NCBI GenBank assembly: GCA_963978895.1 | Contig: OZ022246.1 | Location: forward strand, 10,765,820-10,829,819 | Source: Erpobdella octoculata | Lineage: Eukaryota > Annelida > Clitellata > Hirudinida > Erpobdellidae | Direction: 5' to 3' | DNA length: 64,000 nt | In this document: in pieces, positions 56,801 through 64,000 of the stretch | How positions within the stretch are numbered: position 1 is the stretch's first letter | Layout of the letters: the number at the start of each line of letters is the position of its first letter | Notes under the pieces: generated by a model | Seen by the model: only the letters and a program-made list of their open reading frames with translations | What the model was told of the DNA's origin: nothing | Databases searched by the model: none | Translations under genes and position numbers: made by a program

Positions 56801-59800
56801 TTCATTCAACAGAACATCCTGGCAACTTTTAAAGTAAAATAACAAAATAATCTCAAAATAAAATCATAACTCTTAAACTATAACAATATGATCAAATTAA
56901 GATGTTATCAAAACTAACGCTGAAATTTCGCTCAAAATAGTGTCAGGTTCTTTTATCAGCTTGCGAGTTTTGTTAAAAAATGGAAAAATGAACTTTCTAT
57001 ATTCCTTCCTTTTGATGAGGCATGCATGGTAGCACACTCCCAATGCAAGAACCAGTGATCTTGTCAAATCATCCAAATCCTATTTCAAATTTTAATTAAA
57101 AAATCATAAATAAGTAAAAATAATTTTTTATAATTCAAAACTTAAATTGCCAGATCATCATTACCTGCATGACACCAATTCTTCTTCGATAGAGCAATTC
57201 GTCCATTTTTTGAAACAAGTCCTCGTTTCTATAAAACCATCCCATGACTTTGAGACACCTTTCAACATCTCTGAGACTCACGAAACTGCATTCGTCTTTT
57301 TGCTCTCTCATGAAACGTTGTGATGCTGCAAAGATTCCACTAAATATTTCAAGCAATCCAGGACTAACCTCTTCAATTTCAAGATCTTTAGACAGCTAAA
57401 AATGTAAAATAATAAGTTCCTTGATCGCAGCTTCATTTCAATAATTTTTCTGTAATGAAAAAACTTGCTTACATATCTATGAACCATGTGTTTAATATAA
57501 CACAGTTCAACGTCGTCACTGAGTTGTCCAAAGTCCCACACTAGAGGTATCATGCTTGGTGGAAGTGGTTTCACTCTGTACACCAGGTGTCTCATTGGAA
57601 TATGGCCTGATTAGTTTGGAGAATGAATAAGTCTAAATTGAACCCTTATAAAACGACTAGAAAGTTTCAAGTTTAAAATCACCTATGCGGTCTGTTGTTT
57701 TATCACTGCTGACACGATATCCCAAACCAGCTTTTTCCATTTTTTCAATGACAAGTGTTGAATGTCTTTGTAAATTTTTTTTTAAAGTATTTTCATATAT
57801 CAATAATTTATCAGTGAAAAACAATTAAATAAGCAAAATTTAAAAAAAATTGTATTTAACTAATTTTTTTAAATTATTCAATAATAAAAGTAAAGACAAT
57901 CTAAAACTATCTAAATTACTTTCTATAAGGATTACAGGCTGCAACCAATTTCAAGTTAGTTGCATCAAAGGGCTTGCCATTAACAGTTCTGTCACACATG
58001 GCTTCTTTGATCAATCCGACGGCCTCGGTCGAGTTGGCTTCATCGAAAAACAAAACTGTTTTAATGCCGTAAAGAGCATTTGCCTCTGCAATCGCAGATG
58101 CATCTTCGATTTTCTTAGTAATGTTTTGATGAGTTGTACCTCCATGAATCTGATTTTATAGAAAAAAATGAAAATACTTTAGATTTTATTCTGTGATATA
58201 AATTAAATATGATGGGTTATCAGACTTATCAGACGTTTATACCTTCATTAGAAGCATGTTGTTGACAGTAACTCCAACTGGTTTCATAAGTTGACATAGA
58301 AATTTGACAAGTCTTGTTTTTCCGCAACCGGTCTCTCCCATGAGAATAACAGGAATGTTACATCTTTAAAATATATATGTTAAATCTTCAAACTATATAT
58401 GTTAAATCTTTAAAATATGTATAAATTATATTTCAATTTCAATTTCTTCTTACTCGAATCTCATATAAATTGCAAGCATTTTCTTTACGTTGTCGGAAGT
58501 CAATTCGTATGACTCGTCCGGATCTTTGGAGCGAAGATTGCCAAAATCATCAGAGTAGGGAAGATGTCCCATAATCATGCGCATCTTTTCTAATTTTTCA
58601 TGTCTAAAAATAAATTTAATTAGTTTAAAAAATATTTATATAATATTTAAATAAATTTACTATAAATAAAAATCACAACATTATAGAATTTATTTGGAGA
58701 TAAAAAAAAAGTGTTTGAAGCCATTGCTCATTTGCTTATCAGTTAAAATTATTATTTCAAAGTTATATAAGTGTTTATATAGACTGGTTTTAATTGCATA
58801 ATTAAAATTTATATTAATCTTGTTAAATGCTTACAATCGTCCAATAAAATCTAAAACCATTTTAAAAAGTCCTCATAAAATTGGTAATATCGCCAAAGTA
58901 TTTTTTTTTTCTAATTTTAAATGAGAAAAATGTATGCCGATAAAACCTGTCGAGATAGTCGAAATTTTCTCTGAGATCAACTTTGTTGACGACCAGTGAA
59001 TCAAAGAGAGGTTTTGGAACAGCACCAGGAATCAGTACATCGTATGTTGTAGGATCAAGAACATTTCCAGTTTCAGGATCAACAGTAAACCCCATAAACG
59101 TTATACAATTACCATCCCAGTTGAAAAACAGGTATGGGTGGTAGCTGAACAAAAAAAGTTTCAGATAAGTTAACAAATTTGAAATAGTGCAGCTTATTTT
59201 TTTTTTATTTGAATCGATCATACCTAGATTCCCAAGTTCTTTTCATTTGGTAACCTTCCAAAAATTCATTGTTGCCCTTTAATTAAAAAAACAAAGAATT
59301 GATTATAATAATAAATTGTTAAAATATTTATAATCACCATAAAATTACATACTCATTTGTTTTTAATAGTTTATAGTCATTTACACCAGGTGTTTTAAAA
59401 CTGAAATGGTTGCATGTAGGAAGCACACAAGTACTTCCTGTCATGGATCAAATTTTGATTCTTTTAACTGTCCCTCCTCTTTTATCCAGGCTTGGGACTG
59501 GCTCGCAATTAGCGAGGTGGAGTTTACAAACACAGTGAAATTGTTGATATATTTATAATCAAAATAAATTTACATACAGGTATACAACCTCTACTTCGTA
59601 TAGCTGTATTTCAATCTGTCCTTCAAGACAACTTAATCAAATTTTTTTATCTAATATTTTTGACTGTCTGTTTGCTGACTTGATGTGATTGTCTCTTATA
59701 ATCTTACTAATTTTGAAACTAATGCACATTGAAAATTGAAGAATAAACAAACAAAAAAATACAGTAAAAACCTTTCAACACGTCAAATCAGTTAATACAA

Positions 59801-62032
59801 AATAAAATCCAAAAAAATTATTTTCACAAATATTTCTTTTTCAACAAGAAATTTTGTTCTCATGGTTTCATGTTAAAAAACTTTTAATTGCATTTAAATC
59901 AATGCCTACAAATAATTATCCAATTATTGGTACATTGGAAGACAAAATTAAACTGCAAGCATTTTAAAAACAGTAAACAAATGTTATTGCATTTGTTTAT
60001 TTACCAACAATTCAAATGTGAAAGATTTTAATATGGCTTGTTTTGAAAATTAGTTCATGCATCTTTAGTTAACTAATTTTAAGAAAATACATTATCTTTT
60101 GTTTTAAAGTAAATAGAAAAGACTAACATCTTCATGACGCAATCTTGTTGCTGTCTCAAGAGATTCTTCAGAAATTTTTAATGATCTTGTGGCAAAATCC
60201 TACAATTAATCATTTTTAATATAATAAACCAAAATGGAAGAAAGGTTGAGTTGACCTGAGCCATAAGAGTGAACTCCATTCTCGAAGGAGATATGCAATG
60301 TGAGATTTTTCTTGTCCAGGATTTGAACCCAAGACCCTCTAAGCATATAATATTCAACCAATACACCCCCATGTCTATTATGATAGTCAAATGAGTACCA
60401 GTTTTTAAACTGGAAAAATAAGGTTCCTCACAATCTGATTTTTCGGGTTACAGTTAAAACTATTTGATTTCATAACCACTTCATCTACTCTAGTGGATTC
60501 GTAACTTGGAGTAGGCCTGACCTTACTACTACAAAAAATAAAATGTTTTACAATTCAAGGCATATGTTGTCGAGCTTAAAAAAATCCATCCGATGATGAG
60601 TTAATCATTCATTTTGAATTTCAAGCCTCCACATATAAAGGTAATTATGAAAATAAACTCTAACCTGAGACATACGAAGAACTGATATGACAACAAAATT
60701 TTTGAAGTTGGGCAGAGCAAATTCATTATCAAGTTGACAGAAACAAGAGTTTTCAAGAGCAACAAGTTGATGGTTGAGGAAATCAGCAAAAAATTTCAAC
60801 TCTGCCCACGAGGGGTTCCTTATGCCACAGAACCTGCTCATCAAAAAATAAACATAATAAACAAGATTAAAAAATAAACACTGTATATGAAATAGACCTC
60901 ATTAGAACTTTGATGCAATCTTTTTGATCAATTTTCAGTTCTTCAACGTAATCTTCTTCATCAAACATCCCATTTTCTAACATTCCTTGCAAATAACTAC
61001 ATGGACGACTGAATTGCGGGCTCTTAAATTCTTCTTGGTCCATTAACTGATCCAAAATTTCGTTTGGAAACTTTCCATCCGATACTAGAAAAAGAAATAC
61101 AAAACTTAAAAAATTGTAACTTAAAAATAAATAAAATATATAAAAACGTCATGCTTACATTCCTGATTCTCCAGAATACTGAGACTATCAGTTGGTGACC
61201 AGCATGTCAAGGCTGGTAAAAGATGTAAAACACCATGCAGATATCTTGAAGAACTTGTGTCAATATCCTGTACAAGAATTTTACTTTTCAACAACATTAA
61301 CATAATTCATTAATATTATAAAAGCCCTCGTCACTCACTCACTCACTAATTCTGTCACGCTGTATGATGGCGCTGCAATCGCATGAATTTTCAATCGATA
61401 TTTAGCAAACTTCTCGACTAACTAGAGCTTTAAAACTTTCACCACTTATTTTTAACATTTAGAATAATAATATTCAATCATTTTTCATATGATTTGATCT
61501 TTATTTCGATTAAATTATTTTAGTTTCAAAATGATGTCCGCCTAATTTATAGTGCGGTACAAAAAAGTCTACATCAGATAATTATTTTTATGACTTAAAA
61601 TTTATAAACATATATAATGTTTATAATAAATAAATATTTCAATTAAATATTGAGTCTTAAGTCCTCAAGAGCCACGTTTTTGCTGGCGATATGGGATTGA
61701 ACAAGGCATCTCAGCTATAGAAGCTGTAACCATATTTCTTACGTAATTTGTCGTATAGCTAATAGTAAATATTTCTATTAGTAGTTATTGAATAGCTAAT
61801 AGTAAGTATTTCTATTAGTAGTTATTAAATATATGAATAATTAAATAGTTATAAAACATTATTTGTACATAAAAAAGATGCCTATAACTTTAAACTAAAT
61901 TCACGCGGTAATACACCCGTCACCAAGGTTACAGAGATAGGAGAGAAAGAGAGAAATAGCTAAATCGCATCTTTCTTTTATTTATTTTAATTATTTATTT
62001 AATTAATTAATAAATAAGGAGAAAAAAATTTA

Positions 62033-62071
<39 letters not shown>

Positions 62072-64000
62072 AAGTTGTTTAATGTTGTTCTTGGGCGCCA
62101 GCTTCTTATTAATGTATTATTTTGTGTCGTCAAGCGGACGAGGTATTGCTACTATAGAAACCGTTATCCGGAATAGCGCTGCTATAGATTACGTTACCAA
62201 TTTTGTAACGGGCTAAATAAACGGGCGCCACGGGCGTCCATGAACAACCTAGTCAACAATATTAACACAGTTTATCAACATATCATCATAATTCATAACC
62301 ATAACATCATTAACACAATTCATCAGCAATATTAGAGTTTATCAGCGTCATTAACATAATTCATTACCATCATTAGCATAACTCATCAACAACATTAACA
62401 TAATTTACACATGACAAATTCACTATTTAAAACATCTGTTTATTAAATATTACAATCAAATTAGTCACTTGTTTGGATGGCATCCTCATGAGTGGCATGC
62501 TTTCGATTAAGTACAAATCATGTTCAGATCGAGACCAGATGTGTCCTTTGCCATCTTTTAGACTGCCCAGAATCAAGAGATTGAAAAGTACATAATCAAC
62601 ACCCTCTGTAACCTGTACAATGAATAAAAGCCCAGGATAGCATTAAATACAAAAATAAAAACATAAAAGCACATAAATTATTATTAAACAAATTTTACTT
62701 AAATTGGTTAAACAATGAAGGATAGCTAATTACTTCTGAAGATAGATCAATGTGATATATTTGTATTTTTTCTTTTTCTTTTTCAAAACCTCTCAATGAC
62801 GCCACAACAGATGACGGATCAACTCCTTGACTGTGCAGAGAAACTGTCGAAAAAACAGAAGCAACATCTCCAGCGCCCGATAACCGGACCAGATCTTCGG
62901 CCAATCTTTTCACCTTTAAAGTTTTTCCGACACCTGGCTCGTGAGATTTAATCAAACGAACGCAACATCTAAAAATATGAAAACAAAAAAGGTTAGAAAA
63001 ACATTAATAACATGTTCCTCCAGAATAATTTGTTTTGAACACTAACTTCCGATACTATGAAATTAAAATAAATAATAATATAAAAAATCATGTATAATAA
63101 CCTCTCAGGGTCCATTTGACCAGCAGACAGGACTTCATCACTAATAATGAAATGATTTTTGACATAATTGCAAATTAATCTCTCATCTATAAGTGGACAT
63201 TGGACTTTGAATTGATCAAAAGCATTTATGACGTGTGCATGATCATTGTGACCTCGTGCACAAATTATAGCAAGTTGCAGATCTGAATGAAATAATTGTA
63301 TGGTTATGTTTCAAAAACGGTACAAAATAGAGTTTTACATGGGCTGGGCGGCTTGAGTCGAGCCTTCATTTTATAGTTATTTAAACAGGCTGGGCCGAGC
63401 AAAGGTTTTTGATAACCCTAAACCCTTAATGGGCTTGTAAAAATACCAAAGAAAAAAAAGGCACAAATAGAGTCCTCATTTATTATTACTTTCAATAAAT
63501 TATAAAACCATTTTAGAAAAACCCAAATACAGTTATCAATATTACAACAATCAAGGGTTTAGGGTTATCAAAAACATTTGCTCGCCCCAGCCCGTTTAGA
63601 TAGCTATAAAATGTAGGCCCGACTATGTATATAAAATAAAAATTACTACCTCTTTCTTTAGAACAATAATAATTAAATAACTTTTCAGCATTCACTGCAA
63701 TCTCATAATCAAGCATTTCAGCATGAACAAGACTGTAAACATTTCCATTTTTGTCTTTAGCAGCTCGAATGAGGAAAATTTCAATCTACAAAATAATTTT
63801 AATATTCATATAACATGATATAAAATACTAATATGCTGTGTAAAATCTTCATTTATTATTACTTTCCATAAATTATAAAGCCATTCTAAAAACCCTATAC
63901 GGTCATCAATATTACAACAATATGTAACAATTATGCTTTTTTATAATAGTTTATAGTCTTTTACACCAAGTGTTTTAAGACTGAAATAGCTGTATGTAGG
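38508..64000 (-). CDS. RNF213: RNF213 (mysterin) giant AAA+ / RING / RZ E3 ligase, C-terminal 3,280 residues, 67 exons
   Basis: RNF213 is a dynein-like AAA+ ring fused to an E3 ligase; in vertebrates it ubiquitylates proteins and bacterial lipid A and acts on lipid droplets. I traced 67 exons from 63785-63650 down to 38688-38508. All phases fit and the total is 9,843 nt including TGA. Order in the visible part: first P-loop (62734-62968), AAA P-loop GETGCGKT (58243-58363) with Walker B FFDEAN (57920-58149), second P-loop GKPGSSKS (56603-56825) with Walker B VVVLDEVGLAED (56362-56532), a long helical stalk/hinge region, RING (48977-49153), RZ finger (45216-44515) and a helical C-terminus. Blocks such as FGSSFPKDQEYTQVCRNIN and FPIPLINRLEKHYL are near-identical to vertebrate RNF213. 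Human is about 5,207 residues, so some 1,900 N-terminal residues lie beyond the edge. Introns are mostly short but several hold minisatellites or SINEs. Exons remaining between those listed separately: 63282-63102, 62612-62469, 61267-61159, 61084-60898, 60833-60665, 60199-60128, 59276-59224, 59144-58947, 58603-58454. Confidence 0.96.
39738..39823. repeat. (GTAT/GTGT)n microsatellite
   Basis: GTAT and GTGT words beside the left end of the foldback element; (TACTAC/AATAAT) words border its right end (40655-40745). Confidence 0.85.
39824..40661. mobile_element. 838-bp foldback element with 18-bp internal arrays
   Basis: The outer arms TACTAGCGGAGATACCCGG and its complement at 40640-40660 are inverted, and the symmetry continues through TTTTTCTAATGTTTGTCTC. 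Inside, the left half is a TCGCTTTCCCGCTCCCGG 18-mer array and the right half is the complementary CGGGAACGGGAAAGCGAC array. The whole element could form one long hairpin. Frames through it give Arg/Glu/Ser/Asp or Phe/Pro repeats and are artefacts. It lies in an RNF213 intron (39472-40753). Confidence 0.8.
41074..41511. repeat. 22-bp minisatellite, about 20 units
   Basis: The unit AATATATTTAATAATATACACA is repeated almost without change (one T variant near 41183) in an RNF213 intron between 40826 and 41627. Confidence 0.97.
43034..43290. repeat. pentamer array, (AATAC)n passing to (ATAAC/GTAAC)n
   Basis: About 50 pentamers. The first part is pure AATAC and the second mixes ACATA, ACGTA and ACGAA, in the RNF213 intron 42943-43338. 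Tyr/Val/Leu-rich frames across it are artefacts. Confidence 0.95.
43845..44074 (-). mobile_element. full-length tRNA-derived SINE with (ATT)n tail
   Basis: The minus strand starts GCGCTGGTGGCAGAGTGGTA (box A), has GGCAGTTCAAGCCTC (box B), a body ending GGCGCTATATAAATTCATC, and an (ATT)n tail that is AATAATAATAAT on the plus strand at 43846-43860. Head, body and microsatellite tail are all present, which is why I call it complete. Located in an RNF213 intron. Confidence 0.75.
44515..45216 (-). other. RNF213: RNF213 RZ finger, split over three exons including a 35-nt microexon
   Basis: Exons 45216-45123, 44796-44762 and 44615-44515 together read SYLPTMPQDD ... CPNGHPYVIGNCGRAAVESY and CNECGFKIGGTDH. 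This is the RZ zinc finger, needed in vertebrate RNF213 for ubiquitylation of lipid A; its Cys/His ligands (CPNGH, CG, CNEC) are all retained. Exons further down: 44397-44256 (LPGHILG), 43691-43514, 43430-43339, 42942-42885, 42814-42612, 42518-42380, 42308-42225, 42152-41969, 41829-41628 (DCTRSHFITSSNDLH), 40825-40754, 39471-39283, 39095-39009, 38937-38753, 38688-38508. Confidence 0.93.
45657..46858. repeat. 29-bp minisatellite with a GGTACC palindrome in each unit
   Basis: Unit ACACACATGGTACCACATTA plus CACACTAAT, about 40 copies. Some units have GGTATC, ATATGG or TTTCAC changes, and shortened units (CATTACACATGGT) recur, indicating larger duplicated blocks. It fills most of the RNF213 intron 45537-46987. 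Confidence 0.97.
48465..48560. repeat. short tandem repeat, ACCTAACCACATCAACTGAA-type unit
   Basis: Four imperfect copies of a roughly 24-bp unit in the RNF213 intron 48278-48666. Confidence 0.8.
48977..49153 (-). other. RNF213: RNF213 RING finger exon
   Basis: About residues 2084-2143 of the visible protein. The eight zinc ligands are present in CCQC, LPCDHHYCEDC and KCCEC (C-x2-C ... C-x-H-x2-C-x2-C ... C-x2-C), then IPEDF as in vertebrates. Downstream exons: 48903-48667 (TPP/APPDDEVVEKLL block), 48277-48166 (ends CQNCF), 48074-47788, 47715-47610, 47516-47406, 47331-47236, 47041-46988, 45536-45351. Confidence 0.95.
49935..49972. repeat. (AAT)n microsatellite
   Basis: Short trinucleotide run ending directly at the splice donor of RNF213 exon 50180-49974. 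A similar (ATT)n run lies at 53817-53848. Confidence 0.85.
53255..53465. repeat. tandem repeat that includes an RNF213 3' splice site
   Basis: A unit of about 62 bp, containing GGTTTATTTTGCTATAAATT and AACAATTATTTTAATTCTG, occurs three to four times. The lowest copy spans the acceptor of exon 53269-53146 together with its first codons; the others lie in the intron and carry the same acceptor-like CTATA/TATAG sequence. Confidence 0.85.
54704..54950. repeat. 34-bp minisatellite, seven units
   Basis: Unit ATGGCTATGAAGTTGGTTAA plus ATACAATACTACTT, nearly invariant, in the RNF213 intron 54580-55325. Confidence 0.95.
56128..56825 (-). other. RNF213: RNF213 second active AAA module exons
   Basis: Exon 56825-56603 carries LKIPLFLVGKPGSSKSLAKT; exon 56532-56362 carries CSPLSTPEGI and VVVLDEVGLAED; exon 56300-56128 carries LHPLLEDGC, ISNWSLDPAKMNRGIF. 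These blocks are among the most conserved in the RNF213 family. Then come exons 55991-55857, 55685-55526, 55399-55326, 54579-54447, 54355-54248, 54045-53960, 53740-53552, 53269-53146, 53073-52879, 52750-52614, 52325-52112, 52031-51920, 51804-51619, 51522-51387, 51188-51018, 50763-50603, 50498-50317, 50180-49974, 49805-49624, 49493-49397 and 49327-49227. The acceptor chosen for 55399 and the donor at 49227 are the weakest guesses. Confidence 0.93.
57920..58363 (-). other. RNF213: RNF213 AAA module: Walker A and Walker B exons
   Basis: Exon 58363-58243 reads CNIPVILMGETGCGKTRL; exon 58149-57920 reads IHGGTT, TVLFFDEANSTEAVG and LVAACNPYR (sensor-like Asn). All ATPase residues known to matter (Lys, Asp, Glu) are present, so this module should bind and hydrolyse ATP. 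Following exons 57765-57683, 57606-57473 (LVYRVKPLPPSMIPLVWDFG), 57395-57165 (CSFVSLRDVERC) and 57079-56919 continue the module. Confidence 0.95.
59366..59515 (+). repeat. dispersed repeat family B, copy 2
   Basis: Starts AATAGTTTATAGTCATTTAC, contains GTACTTCCTGTCATGGATCA and ends near CTTGGGACTGGCTCGCAAT. Same family as 11184-11345, diverged. In RNF213 intron 59277-60127; the rest of that intron shows nothing recognisable. Confidence 0.75.
60239..60391 (-). mobile_element. tRNA-like SINE fragment
   Basis: The minus strand has a perfect box B (GGTTCAAATCC) preceded by a weak box A (GTGTATTGGTTGAATATT) at appropriate spacing. It differs from the other tRNA heads in the window. In RNF213 intron 60200-60664. 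Confidence 0.5.
61268..62468. other. 1.2-kb RNF213 intron with simple repeats
   Basis: Contains a CTCACTCACTCACTAATTCT word (61334-61353), duplicated TAGCTAATAGTAAATATTTC segments at 61757-61830, a (TA)n run at 62040-62069 and imperfect CATTAACATAATTCATCA repeats at 62250-62410. No coding sequence seen. Confidence 0.6.
62734..62968 (-). other. RNF213: RNF213 exon with first P-loop (AAA2-like)
   Basis: Near residue 117 of the visible protein it reads HEPGVGKTLKVKRLAEDL, matching the SGVGKSLYVKRL block of vertebrate RNF213. The GxxxxGK(S/T) pattern is intact. A conserved HIDLSSE follows at the exon end. Confidence 0.9.
63786..64000. other. RNF213 intron at window edge with repeat family B copy 3
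   Basis: 63943-64000 repeats the start of family B (TTTATAGTCTTTTACACCAA...GTATGTAGG) and is cut by the window end. The next upstream RNF213 exon lies outside. Confidence 0.7.

Noticed and set aside
60432..60528. Open stretch with good splice sites that looked like an RNF213 exon (KVRPTPSYESTRVDEVV)
   Set aside because: Its acceptor gives phase 1 while the preceding exon ends in phase 0, and joining 60665 directly to 60199 keeps the frame and matches vertebrate RNF213 (MSQ-DFATRSL).

Overview
The window is strongly AT-rich animal DNA. It has GT-AG introns, tRNA-derived SINEs, hAT-type DNA transposons and very long simple-sequence arrays. Gene content (RNF213, HECTD2, an LC3/ATG8 protein and a JNK-type kinase) points to an invertebrate metazoan; I cannot name the phylum from sequence alone.

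Layout. 1-3122: AT-rich, no gene recognised. 3123-4929 (+): three exons of an LC3C-like ATG8 protein, first exon not found. 5716-35045 (-): a complete HECTD2-type HECT ubiquitin ligase, 20 exons and 839 residues, whose reading frame I followed exon by exon. Its tail faces the LC3 tail (787 bp between stops). Its 15.3-kb intron 17 (6599-21933) is a transposon sink. On the opposite strand that intron also carries an intact, intronless JNK-like kinase gene (11645-12772) that lacks the TxY phospho-site. 35046-38507: intergenic, filled with repeats. 38508 to beyond 64000 (-): the C-terminal 3,280 residues of an RNF213 (mysterin) orthologue in 67 exons, with three AAA+ P-loops, the RING finger and the RZ finger. 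Its N-terminus lies past the right edge.

The genes are functionally adjacent. Two are E3 ubiquitin ligases, one an ATG8 protein and one a stress-type MAP kinase relative. RNF213 is known to coat intracellular bacteria with ubiquitin and so feed them to autophagy; whether neighbourhood matters here is only a hypothesis.

The repeat landscape is the other half of the story. It includes a 1.9-kb (GTGA)n array in HECTD2 intron 2. A palindromic element has 451-bp inverted arms around a 259-codon ORF resembling the tail of a GIY-YIG/Penelope-like element, and its outer flank is tandemly duplicated almost perfectly. There is a hAT element with a perfect 8-bp target duplication, a decayed hAT transposase, several MITEs, four tRNA-headed SINEs, two dispersed repeat families and about ten minisatellites in RNF213 introns. 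All exon boundaries come from manual translation, splice-site inspection and phase checking, not from transcript data.
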